Shown: piece after piece, positions 9,315 through 17,763 of the stretch | Layout: each line of letters starts with the position of its first letter | How positions within the stretch are numbered: the stretch's first letter is position 1 | Program-made: the position numbers and the translations under genes | NCBI RefSeq assembly: GCF_000746085.1 | Contig: NZ_JQKO01000011.1 | Location: 62,001-126,000 of the forward strand | Source: Methylocapsa aurea | GTDB lineage: Bacteria > Pseudomonadota > Alphaproteobacteria > Rhizobiales > Beijerinckiaceae | Length of the DNA stretch: 64,000 nt | Direction of reading: 5' to 3' | The notes under the pieces: model-generated | The model's input: only the letters and a program-made list of their open reading frames with translations | What the model was told of the DNA's origin: nothing | The model's database searches: none

Positions 9315-10208
9315 TTAGCGTCGAACGAGGCGCTTGGCAGTGCGCATCGCGTCGATCACCGCCGCCTTCGACTTATCGACGAGGATCGAGCGGCCCGGCG
9401 GACGCGGCGAAAGGCCGAGCCGCCTCAGATAATGGTTGGCCCGGTGGACATCCGCCTGCATCCAGTTGGGGAACTCCATGTTGAGACTGAGCGACACGGA
9501 GATGTTGTCGTGGTTCTTCACCCAGTGCCCGGCATGGGTGGGAATATGGACGGCATCCCCTGGCCCAAGCGAGAACTTGGTCGCCCGCTCCTCGGCATGC
9601 GGCTTGTACGTCCCGGCGGTGATGGATACGCCGTAATAGCGCTCGATCTCCTCTTCCGTGGTGATGCTGCGGTCGGACGGATCGCACACCCAGAGATCCT
9701 TCGACCCCTGCAACTGGACGAGGAAGTTCACTTCCGCGTCGAAATGGAAGGGAGTGATCCGGTTTGGCGAGGTGATGAACACCAGCATTTCGGGATTGCG
9801 GAGAAGCTTCGCGCCTTCCGGACCGGCGATCCCGCGCACGAAATCGGCATAGTCATCGAGCACCGCCTTATACCTCGGGTCGACCTCGACATGCTTCATG
9901 ACGATCCACGCGCCCGCCGTTTCGATGCGGTCGATGATCTTCGGGATGGGCATAGTCGGCTCGGGGGTCGTGCCCCATTTGTCGGTGATCGTCAGGTCGC
10001 CCACATCCGCGTAGAGATCGCCGCGGCGTTTGGCTGCTTCCTCGGCCACGGGAATCAGGGCGTCGATCGTAAACAATGGATGGCCGGCAAGGGGGTGACG
10101 CGCGGCGAATGGTTTCTTGTGGAGCGCCAGGCGGCATGCCTCGATCGGATCAACCGTGGTCCACTTTCCAGACGCCAGGTCGGGCGAGGGGGTGATCTGC
10201 GTTTGCAT
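9315..10208 (-). CDS. Cupin-like (JmjC-type) iron/2-oxoglutarate oxygenase
   Basis: This 297-residue protein belongs to the JmjC/cupin_8 group of Fe(II), 2-oxoglutarate-dependent oxygenases. The metal site is visible as HFD (H155 and D157, in TPFHFDAEVNFLVQLQG) with a distal histidine, probably H228, in PGDAVHIPTHAGHW. The segment KDLWVCDP is the usual strand after the HxD motif. There is no signal peptide, so it is probably cytosolic. Family members hydroxylate proteins, peptides or small molecules; the substrate here cannot be read. It stands alone, convergent with the small secreted gene and divergent from dnaE. Confidence 0.82.
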   Translation of the reverse strand: MQTQITPSPDLASGKWTTVDPIEACRLALHKKPFAARHPLAGHPLFTIDALIPVAEEAAKRRGDLYADVGDLTITDKWGTTPEPTMPIPKIIDRIETAGAWIVMKHVEVDPRYKAVLDDYADFVRGIAGPEGAKLLRNPEMLVFITSPNRITPFHFDAEVNFLVQLQGSKDLWVCDPSDRSITTEEEIERYYGVSITAGTYKPHAEERATKFSLGPGDAVHIPTHAGHWVKNHDNISVSLSLNMEFPNWMQADVHRANHYLRRLGLSPRPPGRSILVDKSKAAVIDAMRTAKRLVRR

Positions 10209-10569
10209 CGGTCGCTCTCAACACTGGAAATGCTTAGGGGGCTGCGAAAACTCTATCTCAAATCGCTCGATCGCGAAATAGAGCGGACGCGCGCGCCTGT
10301 CTTTTGAGCTTGCGAAGCAAATCTGGCGGCGCTCGGCAAGGCCGGCTTCGATCTGTGGAAAACGCCACATAAAGCGCGCAGCGAAAGAAGTTTCGGTCCG
10401 CCAGCGCTTTGCATCAATAATCGTCGAATGTATAGTATGGCGACTGAAAAGTATAAAAAAGATCCGCCAGGAAGAATGACATTTTTTGGAGTTGGCCTGC
10501 GCCCTTGATCATGTCGGTCAGATCAAGTCATTTTGAAATTAAGTTGGATCATCCCGAAAGGACCTCGAC
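10209..10569. other. Intergenic region between oxygenase and dnaE
   Basis: This 361-base stretch must carry the divergent promoters of the oxygenase gene and dnaE. Its right half is more AT-rich, including GAAAAGTATAAAAAAGATCC near 10447. I find no convincing gene, structured RNA or repeat in it. Confidence 0.5.
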
Positions 10570-13500
10570 GTGACCGCTCCGATTCCGCCCCGTTTGGACC
10601 CGGAAGGCCAGCGGCGAGCCCGCGTCCCAGCCGATGTCGGCTTCGTCCATCTCCACGTTCACAGCTCCTATTCGTTGCGCGAAGGAGCGATGTCGATTTC
10701 CAATCTGGCCAAGTTCGCGCTCGCCGACCGGATGCCGGCTCTGGCGATCACCGACAGCAATAATTTGTTCGGCGCCTTGGAGTTCTCCGAAAAGCTCGCC
10801 AAGGAAGGCGTGCAGCCGATCGCCGGCTTGCAGATCGCCCTAGACTTTGGCGATGGCGCTGCGATGGCGCCGCGCGGCGAGGAGAGCGGAGCCGGACGCG
10901 CGCCGATTGTGCTGCTGGCGCAAGACCGCGTCGGATATCTCAATCTGATGCATCTCGCCTCGCTCGCGTGGCTGGGTCCAGACCCGGGCGAGCCGCCCCA
11001 TGTCCGCCTCGCCCGGCTGCAGGGGCGAACCGAGGGCTTGATCGCGCTCTCGGGAGGTCCTGGCGGTCCGCTCGATCGCGCCTTTTCGGCGGCGCGGCCG
11101 GAACGCGCCTTTGCCCGGAGCGCGGCGCTCGAAGGGCTTTTCCCAAACCGGTTCTATATCGAACTCCAGCGCCATGGCCTTGCCGGCGAGCGCGAGGTCG
11201 AGCCGCGCCTCCTCGACCTCGCCTATCGATCTTCTCTTCCCTTGGTCGCAACCAACGAGACGTTTTTCGCCGCGGCTTCGGATTATGAGGCGCATGACGC
11301 TTTGATCTGCATCGCAGAGGGAACCGTGATCGGCGATGGCGCCCGGCGCCAGCTTTCGCCCGAGCATCGCTTCAAGACGCGGGCGGAAATGGTCGCCGCT
11401 TTCGCCGATCTGCCCGAGGCGACGGCCAACACCGTCGAGATCGCGCTGCGCTGCGCCTATCGGCCGTTGACCCGCAAACCAATGCTGCCGCGTTTTGGGT
11501 CAAGCGGCGCCATAGAGGACGAGGCTGCCGCTCTGCGCGGCGAGGCGGAGGCGGGGCTCGAGGCGCGGCTTGCCGCTCATGGCGCGGCTTCGGGCTTTTC
11601 GCCGGACGACTATCGCGCAAGGCTCGCCTTCGAACTCGACGTCATCGTCAAGATGAAATTTCCCGGCTATTTCCTGATCGTCGCGGATTTCATTAAATAC
11701 GCGAAGTCGCAAGACATCCCGGTCGGGCCGGGGCGCGGCTCGGGGGCGGGATCGCTGGTCGCCTATGCGCTGACGATCACCGATCTCGATCCGATCCGAT
11801 TCGGCCTTTTGTTCGAGCGCTTCCTCAATCCCGAACGCGTATCGATGCCCGATTTCGACATCGATTTTTGCCAGGACCGGCGCGACGAGGTCATCGCCTA
11901 TGTCCGCCGCCGCTATGGCGACGACAAAGTGGCGCAGATCATCACCTTCGGCTCGTTTCTGGCGCGCGGGGTGATGCGCAACGTTGGCCGCGTCCTCGAA
12001 ATGCCGCTGGGGCAGGTCGATCGGCTGGCCAAGCTAGTGCCGCAAAATCCGGCGGCGCCGGTCAATCTCAAACAGGCGATCGAGACCGAGCCGCGGCTGA
12101 AGGAAGCCGCCGCCAGCGAGCCGCGCGTCGCCAAGATGCTGCAGATCGCGCAGACGCTCGAAGGGCTCTACTCCAACGCCTCCACCCACGCCGCCGGCGT
12201 CGTCATCAGCGATCGGCCGCTGGAGGAATTGGTGCCGCTCTATCGCGACCCGAAATCCGACATGCCGGCGACCCAGTTCAATATGAAATGGGTCGAGCCG
12301 GCGGGTCTCGTCAAATTCGATTTTCTCGGCCTCAAGACGCTGACGACGCTGTCCAACTGCGTCAAGCTTCTGGCGCGGCGCGGGGTTGCCGTCGATCTCG
12401 CCAAGATTCCGCTGGACGACAAGAAGACCTATGAAATGCTTGGGCGGGGCGAGACGGTCGGCGTGTTCCAGCTTGAAAGCGCCGGCATGCGCAAGGCGCT
12501 GGTTGAAATGCGGGCCGACCGTTTCGAGGACATCATCGCCCTCGTCGCGCTCTACCGGCCAGGCCCGATGGCGAATATTCCGACCTATTGCGCGGTCAAG
12601 CTCGGCGAGGAGGAGGCCGACTACATCCATCCCATGATCGAGCCGATCCTGAAGGAGACTTTTGGCGTCATCATCTATCAGGAGCAGGTGATGCAGATTG
12701 CGCAGGTGCTCTCAGGCTTCTCGCTCGGAGAAGCGGACCTGTTGCGCCGCGCCATGGGCAAGAAGATAAAGGCCGAGATGGACGCGCAGCGCGATCGCTT
12801 CGTCAACGGCGCCATCGACAATGGGCTGACCAAAGCCAAGGCGGACGAGATCTTCGACCTGCTCGCCAAATTCGCCGATTACGGCTTCAACAAGAGCCAT
12901 GCCGCAGCCTATGCGCTGATCGCCTATCAGACCGCCTGGTTCAAGGCGAATTACCCGGTCGAATTTCTCGCCGCTTCGATGACGCTCGATAAATCGAACA
13001 CCGACAAGCTCGCCGAATTCTGCAACGAGGCGCGGCGACTGGGGATCAAGGTTCTGCCGCCTTCGGTGCAAGCCTCGGGAGCGGATTTCGACGTCCATGC
13101 GGATGAGGCGGGCGACCTTTCCATCCGCTATGCCTTCTCCGCGATCAAGGGCGTCGGCGAGGGCCATGCGGCGGCGTTCGGCGCGGCGAGAGGAGGAAGG
13201 GCGTTTCGCGATCTTGGCGATCTCGCCGGCAGGATCAATCCTCGCGAAGTGAATAAGCGGATGCTCGAAAGTCTGGCTTCAGCAGGGGCGTTCGATGAAC
13301 TCGAACCGGACCGCGCCCGCGTCTTCGCCGCGATCGAAGCGATTTTGGCCTTCGCGCATCGGCGCGACGAGGAGCGCCGCGCCGGCCAGACCGCGCTGTT
13401 TTGCGCCGGGGCGGAAGATCAATTGCCGCTTCCAAAAACCAGCCCCTGGCCGCTGGCGGAGCGGCTGCAGCGCGAGTTCGACGCCGTCGGATTCTTTCTC

Positions 13501-14067
13501 TCCGGCCATCCGCTCGACGCTTATGGCGCCATTCTCGCCCGGCTTCGGGTGCAGCGCTGGGCGGATTTCGCCAGAGCGGTCAAGCAAGGCGCCAGCGCCG
13601 GGCGCCTCGCCGCGACGGTGCTCGACCGGCACGAGCGGCGCACCAAGTCGGGCACGAAAATGGGGATCGTCACCCTCTCCGATCAGTCCGGCCAATATGA
13701 AGCGATTCTGTTCCAGGAGGGTCTCAACCAATATCGCGATGTGCTGGAAAAGGGCGCCTGCCTGCTGCTTGGCCTGCAAGCCAATGTCGAAGGCGAGGAC
13801 GTCCGCGCCCGGATCGCCTCGGCGGAGCCCTTGGACCTTGCTGCGAGCCGCGTGCAAAAAGGGTTGCGGCTTTTTCTGCGCGATGAAAACCCGCTCGGCC
13901 AGATCGCGCAGCGTTTGAGCGCGCGGGGCGATGGCGAAGTCGCGCTGATTCTTTTGACCGCGAATGGCGAAGTCGAAATGAAGCTTCCCGGCAAATATCT
14001 GGTGTCGCCGCAGGTTGCCGGCGCGCTCAAGGCCATTCCGGGGATTGTCGCGGTGGAGCATGTGTAA
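10570..14067 (+). CDS. dnaE: DNA polymerase III subunit alpha
   Basis: This 1165-residue replicative polymerase catalytic subunit starts at a GTG preceded by AAGGAC. The N-terminal PHP domain opens FVHLHVHSSYSLREGAMS. The polymerase block holds GPGRGSGAGSLVAYAL and PDFDIDF, with catalytic aspartates D428 and D430. YGFNKSHAAAYALIAYQT follows, then helix-hairpin-helix and OB-fold regions. The probable beta-clamp motif is QTALF, near 13390. Length and order match the DnaE1 type. Downstream lie hairpins at 14081-14181. Confidence 0.97.
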   Translation: MTAPIPPRLDPEGQRRARVPADVGFVHLHVHSSYSLREGAMSISNLAKFALADRMPALAITDSNNLFGALEFSEKLAKEGVQPIAGLQIALDFGDGAAMAPRGEESGAGRAPIVLLAQDRVGYLNLMHLASLAWLGPDPGEPPHVRLARLQGRTEGLIALSGGPGGPLDRAFSAARPERAFARSAALEGLFPNRFYIELQRHGLAGEREVEPRLLDLAYRSSLPLVATNETFFAAASDYEAHDALICIAEGTVIGDGARRQLSPEHRFKTRAEMVAAFADLPEATANTVEIALRCAYRPLTRKPMLPRFGSSGAIEDEAAALRGEAEAGLEARLAAHGAASGFSPDDYRARLAFELDVIVKMKFPGYFLIVADFIKYAKSQDIPVGPGRGSGAGSLVAYALTITDLDPIRFGLLFERFLNPERVSMPDFDIDFCQDRRDEVIAYVRRRYGDDKVAQIITFGSFLARGVMRNVGRVLEMPLGQVDRLAKLVPQNPAAPVNLKQAIETEPRLKEAAASEPRVAKMLQIAQTLEGLYSNASTHAAGVVISDRPLEELVPLYRDPKSDMPATQFNMKWVEPAGLVKFDFLGLKTLTTLSNCVKLLARRGVAVDLAKIPLDDKKTYEMLGRGETVGVFQLESAGMRKALVEMRADRFEDIIALVALYRPGPMANIPTYCAVKLGEEEADYIHPMIEPILKETFGVIIYQEQVMQIAQVLSGFSLGEADLLRRAMGKKIKAEMDAQRDRFVNGAIDNGLTKAKADEIFDLLAKFADYGFNKSHAAAYALIAYQTAWFKANYPVEFLAASMTLDKSNTDKLAEFCNEARRLGIKVLPPSVQASGADFDVHADEAGDLSIRYAFSAIKGVGEGHAAAFGAARGGRAFRDLGDLAGRINPREVNKRMLESLASAGAFDELEPDRARVFAAIEAILAFAHRRDEERRAGQTALFCAGAEDQLPLPKTSPWPLAERLQREFDAVGFFLSGHPLDAYGAILARLRVQRWADFARAVKQGASAGRLAATVLDRHERRTKSGTKMGIVTLSDQSGQYEAILFQEGLNQYRDVLEKGACLLLGLQANVEGEDVRARIASAEPLDLAASRVQKGLRLFLRDENPLGQIAQRLSARGDGEVALILLTANGEVEMKLPGKYLVSPQVAGALKAIPGIVAVEHV

Positions 14068-14080
14068 GCTTTAGGTCACG

Positions 14081-14181
14081 ATGCTTTTGGATGGAAACAT
14101 CTAAAAGCATGAAACGTGATCTCTTGTTGAGAAGAGAGCGGGATTTGACGCGAAAAACCGGATTCCACTTTCGCATCCCGC
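14081..14181 (+). repeat. Paired hairpin element after dnaE
   Basis: Two hairpins lie back to back. ATGCTTTTGGATG pairs with CATCTAAAAGCAT (14081-14110). GCGGGATTTGACGCGAAAAA pairs imperfectly with ATTCCACTTTCGCATCCCGC (14138-14181). The second part has the look of a Rhizobiales interspersed repeat. It may also end dnaE transcription. Confidence 0.6.
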
Positions 14182-14206
14182 TTTAGCGATAGCGGAGGAG
14201 GTTTGC

Positions 14207-14809
14207 ATGATCAAGCTTTACTGGGCGCCGCGAACGCGGTCCTTGCGCGCGCTCTGGGTCCTCGAAGAGGCGGGCGCGCCTTACGAGCGGGTTCGTCTCG
14301 ATCTTTCCGCGGGCGAACAAAAGAGCGCGGAATTTCGCGCCATCAACCCGATGGCAAAAGTTCCGGCGCTGACCGACGGGCCGCTAAATGTCGCGGAATC
14401 TGGCGCCATCTGCGCCTATGTCGCGGAGGCCTATCCCGACGCGGAGCTCGCCCCGCCGATTGGGGATCCGGCCCGCGGGCGCTATCTGCAATGGCTGTTC
14501 TTTTCGCCGGGCTGCATCGAGCCCGCCTTGCTTGCCAAGTCCGCCAATATCTCGGTCCGACCCGAGAGCGCGGGATTTGGCGATTTTGACCGGGTCTTCG
14601 ACGTGCTGGAAAATGCGCTCGCCACAGGCCCTTGGCTGCTCGGCGAGCGATTTTCCGCGGCCGACGTCATGATCGGCCTCGATCTCCATTTCGGGATCGA
14701 TATTTTCAAGCTTGTCCCCTCGCGCCCGGCCCTGCGCGCCTATGTCGACCGCTGCCTCGCCCGCCCGGCGCTTCAGCGGGCCAAGGCGATCGAGGCGGCG
14801 GGGGTTTAA
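14207..14809 (+). CDS. Glutathione S-transferase family protein
   Basis: This 200-residue soluble protein has a thioredoxin-like N-terminal domain (MIKLYWAPRTRSLRALWVLEE). The glutathione-site block is NPMAKVPALTDGPLNVAESG, with the cis-proline and the E-S motif. A helical C-terminal domain contains FSAADVMIG, the N-capping motif of GSTs. A strong ribosome site (GGAGGAGG) precedes the ATG. It conjugates or reduces substrates with glutathione; the substrate is unknown. It is convergent with the sqr gene, 15 bases away. Confidence 0.92.
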   Translation: MIKLYWAPRTRSLRALWVLEEAGAPYERVRLDLSAGEQKSAEFRAINPMAKVPALTDGPLNVAESGAICAYVAEAYPDAELAPPIGDPARGRYLQWLFFSPGCIEPALLAKSANISVRPESAGFGDFDRVFDVLENALATGPWLLGERFSAADVMIGLDLHFGIDIFKLVPSRPALRAYVDRCLARPALQRAKAIEAAGV

Positions 14810-14824
14810 GCAGGTCAAGCGGCC

Positions 14825-16129
14825 TCAGGATGCGTGCTTGCCCGCCGGTTTCAATCTTTCGATTCCCAGCTTCTTCATGACATAGCGCTCATAGCCCGGT
14901 TCGCTCGACCCGGTGCGGATCTTGCGCAGGAAGTATTTTTCGAAAGCGACCTTCGCCAGATGCACCCAATAGCCCTGGCTCGACCAGTTGACGTTTCGCG
15001 GCGGAATCTGCGGCAGGGCCACGAAGGCGACGCCGCTGTCGCCGAAATCGGCGAGGCAGACCGCATTCCAGGTGGCCTCATGGGTCGGCTCCCGATTGGC
15101 GATGAGATCGGCGATGTTATGGGCAGTCGCGGTCACCATCGACTCGATCAGGTAGCCGGTTTTTGGAGTTCCCGTCGGCACCGGAGTCTGCTCGACCGGC
15201 GGAATGGCGGTGCAGACGCCGACGGCGAAGATGTTGCGGTATTTGGGGTTGCGTTGATGTTTGTCGATGAGGATGAATCCGCGCGGGTTGGTCAGTCCCT
15301 CGATCCATTTTCCATCATCGGTCCGGAAGCAGTCGACGCCTCGGAATGCCGGCAGAAACATCGAGAATTTCGACGCGAGCTTATGTGCGCGCTTGACGCT
15401 GCCGTCCTCGTTGACCTCGGTCGCCTCGACGCCATCGGCGGTGATCCGGTCGATTTTGCAATTGGTGATCCATTTGACGTCATGGTCGCGCAGGATCGAT
15501 TCCAGCATTCCTTTGGTGTCGCCGACGCCGCCCAATCCGAGATGCCCGATGTAGGGCTCGGAGGTCACAAAGGTCATCGGGACCTTGTCCCGGATCTTGC
15601 GCTTGCGAAGGTCGGTGACAGCGCAGAGCGCATATTCATACGCGGGCCCAAAACAGGAGGCGCCCTGAACCGCGCCGACCACCATCGGGCCGGGGTCGGC
15701 GCAAAAGGCCTCCCATTGCTTTGAGGCCTGGTCGGCATGATCGACGGCGCAGATCGATTTCGTGTGGCCTTGCGGGCCAAGGCCTTCCACCTCGTCGAAG
15801 GCGAGCTTCGGCCCAGTCGCGATGACAAGATAATCGTAATCGAGAGTCGTCCCATCGCCGAGATAAATCTTGTTTTCATCGGGAGAGAGCCGCGTTGCGC
15901 CGGCGGAGGAAAAGGCGACGCCTTTCTTGGCGAAGACTTCAGGCAATGCGATCTTGATGTCTTCCGGGCGCCGCCAGCCGACCGCAACCCAGGGGTTCGA
16001 GGGGACGAATTGGAAATAATCCGTATCGGACACGACGGTGACGTCGGCCGAGCGTCCGAGCATGTCGCGCAATTCGAACGCCATCGGAATCCCGCCAATT
16101 CCGGCGCCGATGACAACTACCTTGGGCAT
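14825..16129 (-). CDS. sqr: Sulfide:quinone oxidoreductase
   Basis: This 434-residue FAD enzyme oxidises sulfide to polysulfide or persulfide and passes electrons to quinone at the membrane. The FAD motif is VVVIGAGIGGIPMAFEL at the N-terminus. Cysteines C127 and C159 are 32 residues apart, as in well-studied SQRs. C358 (VCLADFGD) follows the KTGYLIE block and fits the third catalytic cysteine. The ATG at 16129 has a clear AGAGGAAG site; the open frame upstream is noncoding. It lies downstream of the ArsR regulator and a DUF2892 gene, so sulfide-responsive control is likely. Confidence 0.9.
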   Translation of the reverse strand: MPKVVVIGAGIGGIPMAFELRDMLGRSADVTVVSDTDYFQFVPSNPWVAVGWRRPEDIKIALPEVFAKKGVAFSSAGATRLSPDENKIYLGDGTTLDYDYLVIATGPKLAFDEVEGLGPQGHTKSICAVDHADQASKQWEAFCADPGPMVVGAVQGASCFGPAYEYALCAVTDLRKRKIRDKVPMTFVTSEPYIGHLGLGGVGDTKGMLESILRDHDVKWITNCKIDRITADGVEATEVNEDGSVKRAHKLASKFSMFLPAFRGVDCFRTDDGKWIEGLTNPRGFILIDKHQRNPKYRNIFAVGVCTAIPPVEQTPVPTGTPKTGYLIESMVTATAHNIADLIANREPTHEATWNAVCLADFGDSGVAFVALPQIPPRNVNWSSQGYWVHLAKVAFEKYFLRKIRTGSSEPGYERYVMKKLGIERLKPAGKHAS

Positions 16130-16209
16130 AGCGCTTCCTCTCCGGTTTGTTGTGGTTTTGCTTTGGTTGCCCGCCAGCGCCTTTGTGGGCGCTGCTTTGC
16201 GCATCGGCG

Positions 16210-16413
16210 TTATAGAAATGCGCATCCCGGCCTGAAGCCGAGATGCTTCAGGAGGATCGCCACCGGGCAGAAGCCGGTGAAGGCCGCCTGTAGGAGATTG
16301 AGGCCGACGAAGGCTGTCAGCAGCAACCAATAGGGACTGATCCAGTGCGAGAACGCGAGGCTCAGTAGAATCATCGTTCCGGCGAAGGCCATGACAGCGC
16401 GATCGATACTCAT
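16210..16413 (-). CDS. DUF2892 (YgaP-like) inner-membrane protein
   Basis: This 67-residue protein has two hydrophobic segments, FAGTMILLSLAF and YWLLLTAFVGLNLLQ. It ends with the conserved FTGFCPVAILLKHLGF and a second cysteine near the C-terminus. DUF2892 occurs alone or fused to rhodanese, as in YgaP, and is often next to sulfide-handling genes. The ATG at 16413 (GAGG site 8 bases upstream) avoids overlap with the regulator. Its placement between regulator and sqr suggests a sulfur role; the biochemical function is unknown. Confidence 0.85.
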   Translation of the reverse strand: MSIDRAVMAFAGTMILLSLAFSHWISPYWLLLTAFVGLNLLQAAFTGFCPVAILLKHLGFRPGCAFL

Positions 16414-16427
16414 GTTGTTGATCCTCG

Positions 16428-16736
16428 TTAGCTCTTGCACCCTGGCGAGCAGAACAGGTCGTAGAGCAATGCGATGACTTGGGTGGCTTCCTTGCTCGCA
16501 AGCGAATAATAGATTGTCTGCGACTCCCGACGCGTCTTGACGAGTTTGTCCTCGCGCAAGCGGGCGAGATGCTGCGACAAGGCCGACTGGCTTAACCCGA
16601 TCGCCTCATGAAGAACGCCGACCGATTGCTCGCCCTTGTGCAATTCGCAAAGGATCATCAACCGATGACGGTTCGCCAGCGCCTTAAGAAAGGCCTCCGC
16701 CTTGCCGGCCCTTGATCCAAGTTCTTCTAATTTCAT
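16428..16736 (-). CDS. ArsR-family repressor, BigR/SqrR-like
   Basis: This 102-residue winged-helix repressor has the recognition region QSALSQHLARLREDKLV and beta-wing RRESQTIYYSLAS. C30 (MILCEL) and C96 (LFCSPGC) are 66 residues apart, the same spacing as the redox cysteine pair of BigR and SqrR. Those sense persulfides by forming a di- to tetrasulfide bridge; a third cysteine, C100, is extra. The ATG at 16736 has no Shine-Dalgarno and directly abuts a palindrome, so the mRNA may be leaderless. It probably represses both its own operon (DUF2892, sqr) and the divergent efflux operon; this is inference. Confidence 0.88.
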   Translation of the reverse strand: MKLEELGSRAGKAEAFLKALANRHRLMILCELHKGEQSVGVLHEAIGLSQSALSQHLARLREDKLVKTRRESQTIYYSLASKEATQVIALLYDLFCSPGCKS

Positions 16737-16747
16737 ATTTACTAAAT
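16737..16747. promoter_or_regulatory. AT-rich palindrome, candidate repressor operator
   Basis: ATTTA-C-TAAAT is a perfect 5+5 inverted repeat directly upstream of the repressor ATG. It lies within the 61-base region shared with the divergent fusion-protein gene. The surrounding bases are AT-rich in a GC-rich genome. It is a good candidate operator for the ArsR protein; it is not the ATTC-N8-GAAT motif described for SqrR. Confidence 0.55.
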
Positions 16748-16797
16748 TAGAGTTTTCTGTTTTAAGTGTCAAGCGTTCTCTCTTGCCGGTTCCAGCC

Positions 16798-17763
16798 ATG
16801 CGCTTTGCCCTTGTTCTGCTTTCGGCGGTCTGCCTCGCTTCCGGGGCGTCCGCCGAAGATTTTAGCATTCATTCAAGCCAGGTCGACGACCGAAAGGCGG
16901 TGATCGCCACGGTCGAGCCGGTCCATCTTCTGGCCGCGCGCGCGCGCATCGGCGGCACGATCATCCGCCTTAAGGTGCGGGAGGGCGACCTGGTCGCCTC
17001 TGGCGCGGAGGTCGCCGTCGTCGTTGACCAGAAGCTCGCGCTGCAGATGCAGGCGCTGGATTCGCGGATCAGGTCGCAGCAGGCGCAGCGCGATCAGGCC
17101 AAGATCGATCTCGATCGCGCCGAGGAGCTGATGCGCCGCGGCGTCGGCACGCAGAAGCAACTCGATCAGGCGCGCACGGCGTTCGATGTCGCCGAACGGA
17201 CCGCCGCCGCCATGCGCGCCGATCGCGAGGTCATCGTGCAGCAAGCCGCCGAGGGCGCCGTGTTGGCGCCGGGCGCCGGGCGCGTTTTGACGCTGCCTGT
17301 GTCGGTCGGCCGGGTGGTCCTGCCGGGCGAGACGATCGCGACGCTCGCCGAAGACAATTACATCTTGCGGCTTGCATTGCCGGAGCGGCATGCGCGCTTC
17401 ATGCGGGCCGGCGATGCGGTGCTGATCGGCGCGCGCGGCGAGCGGACCGAAAACGGGGAGACCATGCGCCAAGGCAAGGTGCGCATCGTCTATCCCGAGC
17501 TCCGGGGGGGCCGCGTGATCGCCGATGTCGACGTGGAGGAGCTCGGCAATTATTTCGTCGGCGAGCGCACGCGGGTCTATCTCACGACGGGCAAGCGCGA
17601 CACGATCGTCGCGCCGCGCGATTATGTCTACCGGCGCGCTGGCGTGAATTTCGTCAAGCTCAAGGACGGAACGGAGGTCGTCGTCCAGCCGGGCGAGACG
17701 CGGCCGGACGGAGTCGAGATTCTTTCCGGGTTGCGCGACGGCGATGTGGTGGTCCGCCCATGA
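16798..17763 (+). CDS. RND efflux membrane-fusion protein (periplasmic adaptor)
   Basis: This 321-residue adaptor starts at the ATG at 16798, whose signal peptide ends near SGASA. A biotinyl-lipoyl half (IGGTIIRLKVREGDLVASG) leads into a helical hairpin with coiled-coil character (RIRSQQAQRDQAKIDLDRAEEL). The second lipoyl half and beta-barrel follow (GAVLAPGAGRVL), then a membrane-proximal domain ending in the typical LSGLRDGDVVVRP. It links the RND pump to an outer-membrane channel; no channel gene is adjacent, but tolC lies at 32.2 kb. It overlaps the pump gene by ATGA. Confidence 0.93.
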   Translation: MRFALVLLSAVCLASGASAEDFSIHSSQVDDRKAVIATVEPVHLLAARARIGGTIIRLKVREGDLVASGAEVAVVVDQKLALQMQALDSRIRSQQAQRDQAKIDLDRAEELMRRGVGTQKQLDQARTAFDVAERTAAAMRADREVIVQQAAEGAVLAPGAGRVLTLPVSVGRVVLPGETIATLAEDNYILRLALPERHARFMRAGDAVLIGARGERTENGETMRQGKVRIVYPELRGGRVIADVDVEELGNYFVGERTRVYLTTGKRDTIVAPRDYVYRRAGVNFVKLKDGTEVVVQPGETRPDGVEILSGLRDGDVVVRP

